From: Gloeopeniophorella convolvens
Taxonomy: Eukaryota; Basidiomycota; Agaricomycetes; Russulales
Assembly: GCA_022496205.1 (NCBI GenBank)
Contig: WTXD01000003.1
Span: forward strand, 930,001-994,000
DNA length: 64,000 nt
Direction: 5' to 3'
Within the stretch, counting starts at the first letter, position 1; every line of letters begins with the position of its first letter. Below the pieces are notes generated by a model, which did not search any database, was not told where the DNA came from, and worked only from the letters and a program-made list of their open reading frames with translations. Made by a program: the position numbers and the translations under genes. Shown one piece after another: positions 48,801-60,200 of this stretch.

Positions 48801-51800
48801 GAATGTGCGCAATGCAGACTCAGACGCGACGCGACGCAGCCAAGCCCCGACGAAATTGAGGCACTGCGTCACGACGCCAATGCAGGTAACGTACACCCCC
48901 CTGTGTGCGCGCGTCGGCGCGCACCTCATATGCACACAGATACGCGTCTGAGTCTGAGCCACCCGGTGCAGGCCAAACGGTGGCCCATGCAAACTCCGAG
49001 CCTGACGCACGCCGCCTAGCCGCTCTGAGAACTCTGAGCCGCCCCTGCGCACCATGACCCAAGCTTGGGCCCGCGCGCACGGCCGCCCAGCTGAGTCTGA
49101 GTCTGAGTCGGCGCGTCGACGACGTCGATCACGATCTCAATACGTAGCGCTTTGCTTATCTCGCGCAGCGCAAAACTCAGCTCGCAATACAGTGCGAGGA
49201 TCTGTGAAATCTGGGCCAGCGCGCCGGCGCGCATACGCGCACGTGACCCCGACGCGCAAACCCCGCCCGGCCCCGCGCGCGCTCACTCGCCCCCTTCGAG
49301 GCAAGCTCGCATTTGCCAAATACGTCGCGGCTCGCGGCGCCAAGATCCATCCGTGGCGGGCGCCGCCCGCGCGCAGCACTGCGCTCCACAGCACGAGCGC
49401 CCGCGCGCCGTGCGAACCACGTTCCACGATGCCGCGCGCCGGATGAGCTCCGGGAGGGCGCAAGAGCGTCACCTGATGCGGGCGCTGGACCGCGCGGATC
49501 TCCAAGGCGCTGCGCCAGGCCCCGCCCTGGGCCGTGGGACATGGGACTCCTGGTGTTTCTGAATGCCTTCGGTGCGCGGGTTAGGCCCGGCGCATCGCCT
49601 GGAGCGAGCTAGGGCAGATAGGGCCTCTTGAAAAAAATATCGCGCGAGGCGGGGCCGGGCCCGGACCTGGCGCGGGCTGTTGCTGGCCCGGAGGGTGCGC
49701 CCGGGGTCCCCGCGCGCGTTGGAGTGAAGCTGCCACGGTGGCGGCCCCGGGCAGGGCAACACCAGACGACGCGCGATGCGGGTAATTCGGCGATGATTCG
49801 GTCGGTGTTGCTGGGCGCAGCGCACTGCCTAGCCTCGCCGTTCGGATGTCTTTTTTATTTATTTATTTTTGGTCTGGTGCTTCTTCCTGCAAAGGACCCA
49901 CAACATGTGCTGTGACTCAGAGTAGCCGAGGAGGCTTGCGTAGCGACGGGGTAAGGCGAGGCGTGCGTGATGGGAAGCAACACCACCATCAGGCAGCTCG
50001 AAGGACTCGAGAGCCTCGCATTGTTCGAAGAATCCGGCAGGCGCCCGAGTGATCGACGGTTAATTACACGCGCCAACTTGCAGACACCCGCGACGAGCGT
50101 GCGCGTGCCCACTAAATGCAACTCAATGACGATGCCGAGATACCTTTAAGCTCCCGTCGGGCAGTGATTCGTAGCTTGTTCTCGATGACTGGTGTGTGTA
50201 TGCGCTCCAACGCAGAAGACAGCCTTCTAGATATCGCGCGCGCTATCGCAGTGGCAGGCGGCGCCTCTGAGTCGGTGCGTCCATTGATCAGGACTGTCGG
50301 CGTGAACACTTGAGCCGCGAGCCCAATACATACATATGCGCGTGCCTCGCAAACGATCGTGCACGACGCGGGGGCGCGCGCGAGGGGCGCGCCGGCGGGG
50401 CGATAAGCGCGTACAACCTGATCGGGCCTGCCTGATCACCCAATGCCTGCTTTCCGTCTCTCCGTCCACCCGAGCATGAGTTGGCCCAATTTGCTCCCGA
50501 AGCGAGACAAAGACGATAGAGTGCGGCCGCCGCCTTGTGTTCAATTGACTGGCCGACCGAGCGCGATTCATTATACGGCTGCGAGCGCGGCGGCCTCCAG
50601 TCCAGTGGCTGGGCGGCCCCGAGGAATCCAGAATGCGCATATGAAACGTGGTTAGCGCCGCTGGATGGATTGGTGGCACAGTGCAATACACGTCGTGGAC
50701 GATGGACCGGCTGCAAAAAAAAGACAGCAATCATGAATCAGGGATTCTATGATCTGAAGTGTATCTCGCAGGCGCGCGCGATTTGTATTGGGGCGACACA
50801 GAACATAAGTGCTCCTGACGTGATCAATTGTAACGTAAGCCTTCCTCCTGCTGGAGTGCCAGTAAGAGCTGGATGACGCCTTTCGTTGACACGATAGCAT
50901 GAGCAATTGAACGCAACGCACAATCCAGGAGACCGAAAGAACGGGAACGCTGGCGTCCCAGGGCGCCTCGCATCCACTTGCGATCTCGTGTCGCTGACCG
51001 ACTCGGTCTCCAAGGGTTTCCAGCCAGCCACATATCCGTGCGCGCTGTGTTGTGGAGTGCGAGCGCGCCGACTGCGGTCGCAGCGTTTCAGCGAGGGAAG
51101 GCCCGGCGCAGAGGAAGCAGCTGACGTCGATACCGCCGCGAGGGGATAAGCGTCTTTTGATGTGCCGCTTACCTCATATCGAGAATCATGCCCTGGTCAG
51201 TATCGTGCGAGCTAGAAGAGACGTATCGAAGAGACCTATCTCTCTTTGTTTGCCCCGCCAAAACAGACCGAGTTCGTTCCTTCTATCTCAGGCCCTCCAT
51301 CACCAGGGAAAGATCATGCGTCACCGCGAAGATAGCTTCTGCATTATGTGCGAGTGGTGTCTGCCAGACGTCGTGCGGAGGTTCAATGCCACTTTGAGTA
51401 ATTGTGAACCCACCAGTGGGTCACAGGCCTAGCGGATTGTGCAGAGGCGTTGTTACAACCGCTGTTCCCAACAACTGTCGCGAGTGAAAAGAGTCCGATG
51501 GATATGTTCTCGACCAGCGCTGGTCCGACCGACGTGGTCCAGGCTTGCCAAGATGTGCCATCGGAGGTGCTAGCTGCTCGGAGTGACGGATTCTAAGAAG
51601 TGGAGTCCGGGGCCGCAGACGTACAGCTATCCCATGGATGATAGGTGATTGTATTCATCTTCGGCCGCGTCGTGGTCTTCCTAGCTGCTAGCTGCATCCA
51701 GCAGACAAAGAGGAAGCAGAGAGGCAAAACCAGGCGAGGAGCAGGCAAGGAACCCCGATTTGTGGCACAGCCGCAAGCGCGGGCCACCGATCGTAATTTG

Positions 51801-53539
51801 GCTACACTGGAGCTCGGCGCGGCCGTCTGATCCCGCGCCCGAGGGCCGCGCATGCTCCTGGGGTCCCCGCAAGGAGTGCACTGCCCCGCGCCTCCGGCGC
51901 TGACCTGCGCACTCTGCGTAAATGTCAGTAAATTTGTGCCGGGAGGTGGCGCATCCGGCGACCAGTGTACGTCGATTCTGCTCCTGCTGGACTCAGTGCC
52001 CGGCTTTTTCGTTCACGGCGATGTTTTGCATAGATAAGGTGGCGAGCACGCTGGCGCGCGGCTTCCATGTATCGTTATATGATTGAGTCGACGTCGGGGG
52101 GACAGATAGAGTCAGCGCTACGTCGTCGTCTTGCATGGCACCGCGCCACAGCACACGCACACGGCTCTTACGAAGGCGTCGGACTCGGGACTGCATCGGG
52201 ACCCCTCGCGAGTTCGAATGAGGTAAGATTTGATTCGAGAGAAACAGGGTGCATCTGCAAGGGTCTCCAGAGTCCCCTTGACCAAGTAAGTAAGTGTCGT
52301 GGTGCCCACAGCAGTGTGTGCGTGGTCTCGGCAGGTGATGTGCAGGTCCCGTGGCGTGGTCTCGCGGACCCTGCATAGGGTTTGGCTGACCAATGCAGCC
52401 TGGCCGCAACCTGCAAAGGCGTGACATAAGCTTTGCAATATCGCTCGCTCGCAAGCGGGTTGTGGCAAGCAGCAGGCTTGACGCGCACGTTCTCCCAATG
52501 GGCATGGGCAGCCATAAGGTTCGGCCACACATGATTGTCCATCATTGCGGCCAAGCGCAACGCGACAGACGCGCAATCGGGACTGGGCAACACCTTGCTA
52601 CGAGTCGGCGCCGCAGGAGCCGCGCAAAGCCTGTTAGATGGTTTGTTGTCGAGGCCCGGTCCCTCGCTACGCAGCTGCGACGGTCCCGGCGACTGGGCGC
52701 GCCGGCACACCAGGATGAGAACCTTCTAGTCGCGCGCGCACGAACATACGGTGGACACGTTGGCCCCCTCGAATATGTCGGCTGCTCCACCCTGGTGCGA
52801 CTGTGTGACGGCAGTCGCACGAAGTCCCAGGGCAACGCGCGCGTCACCCGCAGCACTCTCGATCTTAAGAGGGCAGGATCGGTAGGAAATGCTGGCCCGC
52901 ATCAGAAGCGGGTGGAGCTGCCATCTCCCAGAACAGCGCGGCGGGGCGACCGGTTACTGACAATCCGGCTGCTTCCTTCTCGACGGGGCGGAAGTAATTT
53001 AGCAGCCGGCGGGAGAGTGCGTAAGGGGGCCCGGGGGGCCTGTGCGTGGTCGCTGGAACAGAGGGGACAGAGGCTTTGCCTGACTTTGCTCCATGACAGC
53101 AAAGTTACGCAATTGCCATTGCGGACTTGCGTGGACGGTACCAGCTGATTAGCCACAGCGACCTTAAAAGCGAATCCACCTGACAGAAGCGCTACGGCAC
53201 CACAGTACCACGAGGTCTCGACGGAGCATGGGACTTTGGCAAAAAGGCGTGAGATGTGCCTTTGCCTAGTGCATTAGAGACAAGCATAAGAGGCATGACA
53301 AATTCAGTTAGGAAGACGACAAGGACAAATATAACCGCTCTGAAGACTTTGACAGAAGAGCCAACATCACGAGGGTCCACAGGGCACCTCCTATTTGTCG
53401 CGGTGATACATCTACCTACTCTGACACATTGACACAACTCGCCGTCGCAAATATTCTCGAAGACGGGCAAAAACTGAGCAGCCCCTGTATCTTGGCCCTC
53501 GTACGTGTTGATAGGTACAAGAAGCGCGTCCTTTGTTCG
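45852..53539. other. GC-rich gene-poor block of 7.7 kb
   Basis: No protein family, tRNA or mobile-element signature was recognised on either strand. The longest frames are plus 47346-47975 (209 codons), plus 52393-53148 (251 codons) and minus 47260-46724 (178 codons). Overlapping long frames on the opposite strand are expected at high G+C, and these are rich in Arg, Ala, Ser and His without motifs. Simple repeats occur near 48160-48265 and GTCTGAGT-like words recur at 48.7-49.1 kb. A GC-rich tract followed by ctatcaaag near 46925 could be a core promoter. The block could hold non-coding RNA genes, decayed transposons or lineage-specific genes. Confidence 0.5.
48224..48264 (+). repeat. ACGC tetranucleotide microsatellite
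   Basis: A tandem run of about eight ACGC units, continuing in slightly degenerate form (acgtcgcacgcacgg). A cluster of CATCAT triplets lies just upstream at about 48160-48195. There are no spacers or flanking genes suggestive of a CRISPR array. Confidence 0.85.
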
Positions 53540-54333
53540 CTACTGGGGAGGCGGCTGGAACCTGTCAAAGAAACGATGAACATGGTAGATCCGTGAACGT
53601 ATCGGGAAGATCCCTTACCCAGGAGGGGGAGGGCCCCCAAAGCCTGGAGGAGGAGGGAAAGGCACGCCTGGGGGGAACCCGGGAGGACGGAACCCAGGAG
53701 GTGCGCCTGGCATCCCTGGTGGCGCGAACGGCATCGGAGGTCTCGCAAAGGCAGGCGGTCCCACTGTGAGCGTCGAGAAGAGGGCGGTGAGCTTGACATC
53801 CTTCCGATCGACGCTCCTCGAGCGTCGAGAAGAGGGTACGCACCAGGGGGCATCATTCCCATTCCGCGTCCTGCCGGCATGCCGCGACCTGGGCCAGCAG
53901 CAAGCTGCGGGGCATGAGAAAGTCAGGGCACATACAATTGGACGGGAAAAATCGCACGGACCGCGCTCTTCTTGTCGTCGTCCTGAGCAGGCGGTGGACC
54001 TTCCACCGCCAAGGAGACGACGGTCTCGCCGCGGAGGATAACGAGACCGAGGGTCCGCTTGATTTCCTGCTCGGGACCAGCCTCAGTCTCTCCTTGTTTC
54101 TTTTTTGGCCTGACACGGCGGAACTCCTCGCAGTCTGCAAGGACGAGGTTCATATGCCTGTCGAAGGCAAGCATTTGGCCAATGAGGGCGCGACCGTCGT
54201 TGATCGTGACCTTCAGCCTCCAATTAACGAGGCTGAGCATCTTCCCACCTTTGGACTTGGGGGGCGGCTAGACGATCAATTCAAGATCATGAGCGCGCCA
54301 TCGATGAAACAAAAAAGCATGGACACTCACCAT
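53540..54333 (-). CDS. SMB1: Small nuclear ribonucleoprotein SmB
   Basis: A core spliceosomal Sm protein that binds U1, U2, U4 and U5 snRNA in the heptameric ring. Coding exon 1 is only the ATG at 54333-54331. After a 63-nt intron, exon 2 starts at 54267 with PPPKSKGGKMLSLVNWRLKV. The Sm1 motif is INDGRALIGQMLAFDRHMNL with LADCEEFRR; the Sm2 motif is RTLGLVILRGETVVS. It continues VEGPPPAQDDDKKSA and, after an intron, LAAGPGRGMPAGRGMGMMPP. A Pro/Gly tail follows the next intron (GPPAFARPPMPFAPPGMPGA). The tail reads on to GFGGPPPPG and stops at 53615, or a last intron (53616-53559 region) joins FQPPPQ and stops at 53540. I prefer the latter because its splice sites are good. It is divergent to the nitronate monooxygenase gene. 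Confidence 0.92.
53764..53843 (-). repeat. SmB intron with paired 17-bp direct repeats and a hairpin
   Basis: The 80-nt intron contains the plus-strand 17-mer gagcgtcgagaagaggg twice, at 53768-53784 and 53820-53836, close to its acceptor and donor ends. An inverted repeat, cgacgctc-ctc-gagcgtcg, lies at 53809-53827 and forms an 8-bp stem. The copies are identical, which is unusual for a short intron. Confidence 0.85.
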
Positions 54334-54721
54334 GGTGAATAGCTGGGAGACGATCCAGACGATGAGCACGCGTCGTGCTCGTTTTGCGAGCAACAATGGC
54401 TGGCCAAATAGTGCTAAACAGATGTTGTGAGCGGAAGCAGCGGGCCGGTTGCCGGTAGTATTACAGATGTGTGTCAATTCATCGGCGGACGCAAGGGCGG
54501 ACGTCGAGTCCGATGCTGAGCAACCCGCTCAGGCGTTCTTGGTAATTCTTGGGCGCACACTGGGCCATGTTTGAGCCCCAATTGACCTTCCGGCCGTCTT
54601 GACTGGGCGTTCATGCCTTATGAATCACGTTTTCGCGCACTATGAAAGCCTGGTCGTTGCCTCCTAACTGGCAATCAGTCCCAGGATCACCATCACCACC
54701 CCTCGAGGATCCGAAACCGAC
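54334..54721. promoter_or_regulatory. Divergent promoter region of SmB and nitronate monooxygenase
   Basis: The two start codons are 388 bp apart on opposite strands. The interval has no supported gene and must contain both promoters. No known operator was recognised. Confidence 0.55.
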
Positions 54722-56103
54722 ATGAGCACTATTCAGACCGCTGTCACCCGTCTGCTTGGTACATTCACAAGCATCTGATGGCGATGATGTTCCGTCTGAA
54801 CCCGCGATCCAGGAACCCGAACGCCGATTGTACTCGCCCCAATGGCTGGGGCCAGCGGTGGCGCGCTCGCCAGCCAAGTTTCCCTTGCTGGGGGCTTCGG
54901 ATTTCTCGCTCCAGGTGAGGCACAGCCTCCACCATCACAGAAGTGCAGAAAAAAAAACTCAATGGCTGCGCCTGGAACATTCCTGCTTTCCTAGTCTACA
55001 ACGGGTTGGAGAACTTCAGAAAAGAATTCGACGTCGCGCGCGTCGCGCTGAACAGGCCATCGGGGCCACTGCCCATCGGCGCGGGCTTCCTCGGATGGAA
55101 GCTCGACGAGTCACACAACGAGCATGCTGCCCTCTTGGACCTCGCGCTCGAGAACGGCGTGCAGGCCGTATGGCTCTCCTTCGGCGACGACCTCGGCCGC
55201 TGGATTGACCGCGTACGCGCGCACGACCGCACATCCGGAAAAACGCCCCCGACGCGCATCTTTGTGCAAGTGAATGCGCTCGACGAGGCCCTCCGCGCCG
55301 CGCAGACATGGAAGGTGGACGTGCTCGTGGCACAAGGTACGCACGCCCTTCCGCGCGCGCGGACGCAATAGCACACCAGCCCTTCGCGGTGCCTGTGCGC
55401 ACGCGGCGCGCCACACCCGTCCGCTCACCCCGTTTCACCAGGCATCGAATCGGGCGGCCACGGCTCCGCCTCCGCGCCGCCGGTGCTGAACCTCGTCCCG
55501 CAGCTCCTCGGCGCGCTCCCGCCCAGCACGCCGGGCAACCCGCCGATCCTCGCGGCGGGCGGGCTCTCAAGCGGCGCGCACCTCGCCGCGTTCCTCGCGC
55601 TCGGCGCGGCAGGCGCGGTCGTCGGCACGCGCTTCCTCGTCGCGGCGGAGAGCCTGTACAGCGACGCGCAGAAGCGCGCGGTGCTCGCGGCGCGTCCGGG
55701 CGCCGCCGTGCGCTCGTACGTGTTCGACGAGCTGCGCGGCACGACCGGGTGGCCCGCGGGCGTCGACGGGCGCGCGCTCGCGATGCCCGCCGTCGCGACG
55801 GTCGAGGCCGGCGGCGACCTTGCGCAGGTCAAGGCGGAGGTTGCGGCGGGCGCGGCGCGCGGAGACCCAGGCTCGGTGCTCGCGTGGGCCGGGACGGGTG
55901 TCGGGCAGCTCGACCGGTTGCAGCCCGCAAAGGTGCGTTCCACATACACCCTTCTGCGCGCACTATCTCCGTCGCCCCGTATCGAAAGGAAAGAAGGCAG
56001 AACAATTGACACGTGGTTGCGATAGGATATCGTGCAGGAACTGCACGACAGTGCGGTGGCGCACCTCAGGGAGTCCGTCGCGCTTATTGCGGACGATGCA
56101 TGA
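54722..56103 (+). CDS. Nitronate monooxygenase (2-nitropropane dioxygenase family)
   Basis: An FMN-dependent TIM-barrel enzyme oxidising alkyl nitronates, which detoxifies compounds such as propionate 3-nitronate. ATG at 54722 gives MSTIQTAVTRLLG. After an intron come TRTPIVLAPMAGASGGALAS and QVSLAGGFGFLAP. Then VYNGLENFRKEFDVARVALN, IGAGFLGWKLDESHNEHAAL, WLSFGDDLGRWIDRVRAHD and WKVDVLVAQG. The FMN phosphate-binding blocks GIESGGHGSA, PILAAGGLSSGAH and GAAGAVVGTRFLVAAESLYS follow. A last intron joins LDRLQPAK to DIVQELHDSAVAHLRESV, ending at 56103. The length, about 350 aa, and the motif order are normal. The gene is very GC-rich, like its neighbours, and runs divergently from SmB. Confidence 0.93.
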
Positions 56104-57235
56104 TAAGGAAGGCCGTGCGGGACCAGCGAGACGGCGGACCCTGCGCTGACGCCACTGCGGTCTCTGTACACGATCTCTGTGGCGCTTTGCGTCTCGACAA
56201 GGCCGAGCGGAAGCTTTTTCCCAGGTGCTAGTACAGCACCGGGCTCTGTACTATACTCTCTACTCTCATATCAAAGTTCACTTCAGAAAGCACGAAGAAC
56301 CGATCCGGTGTCGTTATGCGCGATATCTCTGCATGTCCGCGCGATTGGGTGCTATAATTATGGGCGCATCGCACGTCCACAGGGCCTGCGCTATCATGTC
56401 TTGCTCGTTTTGCGCCGCCGGCGCACGGTTCGCGCTTCCTCTGCGACACAGGAAGGAGGGAAGCTCGCTGAGAAACACGTCGGCGCCACACTGATACAAC
56501 GCGTCTCGCCCCGAAGCACAGGCCTTCTCAGTTGCGGACACGCACGACGATGACGCCAGGGGCGATGCGCCTGGCCTAGGCCTCGTACTTCGGAGTTATC
56601 TGCGTTCGTCATAGCCTGGGACGCGGGCTGCTCAGTGGGAGATAAGCCTGAGCCCTCGCAGTCGCCAGAGAACCATCCGGGGTCGCTGGTTCTTGAACGT
56701 GCGCGGCGCCTAGCACGTTCCAGCTGAATCAAGGAGGGTGCGTGCCTTGGCATTCAGCGACGTGGTATATCAGAGGCGGCGACGTGCATAGACAATCTGG
56801 GGTTTGAGCTTAAACTTAACTTGAGGATGGGAAGCACTACGGCGCGCACGAGCCACTATCATCCTCCCACACGTGCTTTCCACTGTGACGCACGCGCACG
56901 CCCTAGCGGCGCAGGTCTCGTTGTGAACTTAGTGCCAAACGGCGGTAGTCATCATGCATCTTTCATGATGGAGTCGCATGGCGCAATTGAAGTGCCAGCG
57001 CGGATGCGGATGCATCGAAGCATCAGGCAAGGACACAGCCGACAGATCTGGGGTCCAAGAGATGATTGCAATGCATGGCGTACGACTACATATAACAGGA
57101 TTGGCTTGGCCCTCGTCTATGCAAAAAGGCGGGAGAGAAAGAGAAAAACAGGAACGATGTTCGAGAATATAGAGTACAGTATGCGCACGACAGCACGTCG
57201 CATGATTGCGATTTTCACACATCTTCCCCCGATGG
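56104..57235. other. Intergenic region between convergent genes
   Basis: About 1.1 kb between the 3' ends of nitronate monooxygenase and pyruvate carboxylase. The open frames present (up to 155 codons at plus 56821) show no motif and overlap others. No gene is supported. Confidence 0.5.
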
Positions 57236-60200
57236 TTAATGCACGATCTCGACGGTCAGGTCGCCCTGGTTTATCGAATCCCCTGTGATGGTCCACATGA
57301 GCCGCCTGCGTCGGGGCGTGTTCGGTTGCGGACGCTCGCTCACCTTCTTGCACGGCAACACGCTTGATGTGTCCAGACACGGGGGCCGTCACGGCGGATT
57401 CCATCTGCGGGACGCGATTCAAGGTCAGCCATGGATTCAATGTTCCAGCAGCAACGCGTTCAATTACCTTCATCGCGCTGAGGACTGCACACGCATAATA
57501 CCCGAGGCGTGAGAAGGTGGTATGCATGAGGCATGGAGGACTACGTACCGCAGAGAGGGTCGCCCTTCTTGATTTCTTGACCCTCCTTGACGCGCACCTC
57601 GACCACAACGCCAGACATCGGTGCGCCGACGGAGCCGGGAGCAGATGTCGCCTTTTCGCGCGAGACGGTTTCCACAGCGGAGTTCTTGTCCTCGACGGAC
57701 ACGGCACGCACCTGCCACGCCGCGTCATTAGCATGGACCGCACCCAATTCTCCGAGATGTCACTTCACTCACTTCACCGTTCACCTCGAACCAGACGTCA
57801 CGCTGTGCGCGGCCCTCGACCACCGGTCCCACCGCCATCAGTCGGATGATCAGGGTCTTGCCCTTCTCAATGGAAATGTGCATTTCCTCGCCTACATCCG
57901 GGCGGCCCAGGAAATAACGTGTAGGGATGACGCTGATCGAACGCACGGGCACGTTTAGCACGGAGCTCCGCCAATGCAGGTGTAAAACTTACCTCAAATC
58001 GCCATACTTCTCCAAGAAGCCCTGGTACTCTTCGAACACCTGTAGGCGGGCATCAACATCCGATACATGCGAGGTGCCAGGCGTGCCACCTTGGGATACA
58101 TCACATAGGACGTGACGTCGGCGCCTGTGATGTGCTTGCCAAACTTGCTGCGTAACTCAGCTTTGATCTTCTTGAAGTCCAGGGGCGCAAGGCTGGTGCC
58201 CGGACGTCCATCGATCCTCGGCTTGTTCCTGATGATCTTGCTCCTCAAGGGTTCAGGGAAGCCGCCCACAGGTTGTCCGAGGTAGCCTTGGAAGAACTCC
58301 ACCACAGATGAAGGGAAGTCGAGTTGATCGGCACGGGCGATAACATCCTGCTTCGACAGCGAGTTTTGTGTCATCCATTGGGCGAAGTCCCCAACAACCT
58401 TGGACGATGGCGTGACTTTGATGATGTTGCCGCACTGACCGTGCCCGTCAGCATCACGTCAAACCTTCAACTTCCACGATCAGTGCGCCTACCAACTCGT
58501 TGGCCTCAATATACTTCTTCTTGATTTCTGTCATGACGATCATTACGCTACTCATCAACAGGGTGTCCACGCCTTTCTCACCTGTCCATTGAGTACCGAG
58601 GCCAAGTTGAGAAGCTTGGAACTAATGCGGCGAACATTGTCAAGCGCTGCCCGGAAACCCCGTTAGGGGTAGACGTACCATCAAGTTCGTGTATTGGCCT
58701 CCAGGCATCTCGTGGTCGAACACGCTGGAATCGGACGCGCGCACGTTGGCCTCGAAGCAGCCATAGAGTATGCGGACTTGTGTCCAGTAGAGGTTAAGAG
58801 CCTGGATATCAGCATAGCGGATGCCCGGGCCGAGACCAGTCTGCTCGAGGGCCATGGACACAGCGCCCATGGGGGGCTGCGATGTCAGGCCGGACATGCC
58901 TGGCGAAGTGCGCGTAAGTTCACGCCATCACGATCGAACATCGAAGAGCTTACTGTCGATCGCAACGTCAACGACATCGGCACCGGCCGCCGCTGCCGCG
59001 ATCATGCTGGCAACGGAAATACCAGCCGTGTCGTGCGAGTGCACATGGATCGGAAGATCAGGGTACTTCGCGCGGATGGTTCCAACGAGACTGCACGAAC
59101 AGGGGGTTACGCATGGCCAACGGCATGGACAACACAACTTACAGCTTGGCAGCCTCGGGCTTGAGCAAGCCGGCCATGTCCTTGATGCCCAAGACATGGA
59201 TTCCCTCTGTGACGAGCTGGTCGACGAAGTTTACGTAGTACTCAAGGGTGTACTTGGTCTCCTTCTTGCTGGCAACATCCCCGCTGTAGCAGACAACAGC
59301 CTCAACGACACCACCAGCCTTCTTGGCAGCATCGATACCGAGTCTCATCTGTGGAAGAGCTAAGCACTGCAAACCGATATACGCTTAGCAACATACGTTC
59401 TCTGATAATACATGAATAAGGATCAAGATGTAAAAGTAGACTCCAGGCAATCCACATACCGATGTAGTTCAGCGAGTCGAAGACACGGAAGATGTCGAGA
59501 CCATTCTCGACAGCCTTTTTGGAGAAATCGTAGATCGCGTTGTCGCTATCATGCGGTAAGCCTGGTTGTTAACACAAGATAGGATATGCACGACATACGG
59601 GTAGCTGGTGTAGCCAACGCCGTTCGCGCCACGCACGAGCGCTTGGAGCGGGATGTTCGGGACCAGCCTGCGGAGCGTACGCTGCACAACGAGTCCATCT
59701 TCAAAAGAGCATCTTGCCTGCGTCATGCTCAACGTACCAGGCGTTCCCATGGGTCTTCGTACAAGAACCGCATCGCAACGTCGAACGTCGCGCCACCCCA
59801 GCATTCAAGCGAGTACGCATTCGCGAGGGCCCAGCTTGTCTCCTTCGCAATGTTAGCCATGTCGATCGTGCGCAGGCGCGTCGCAAGCAGCGACTGGTGC
59901 GCATCACGCCACGTCGTGTCCATGATAAGCGTGCCAGGGTACTCGCGCACGGCTTTGGCAAACGCCTCGGGACCCTTCTCGACGATGATATTGCGCCAGC
60001 CGACTTCGCAGGGGAGCGTGGCGTCGAGCGGAGGGCCATCGGGGTCCTCGCGGTTCTGGAAGGTGGGAATGACGATCTCGTCTTTGAGACCAGGCTCGCC
60101 CTAGGGAACGAATGTGAGTGCAGTCCTAGAATGCCAAAAAGAGGACCTTACAGTCTGACCCTTGATGGAGCTGCCATTGACGGCAATGTCTCCGAGGTAC

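Noticed and set aside
52393..53148. 251-codon plus-strand frame in the gene-poor block
   Set aside because: It is rich in Arg and Ser, has no motif, and overlaps frames of 150-180 codons on the opposite strand, as expected at high G+C.
53615..53617. Stop codon of SmB at 53615
   Set aside because: A good donor (gtaagg) overlaps it, and a good acceptor 58 nt on gives FQPPPQ and a stop at 53540, fitting the Pro-rich tail better. It is kept as an alternative end.
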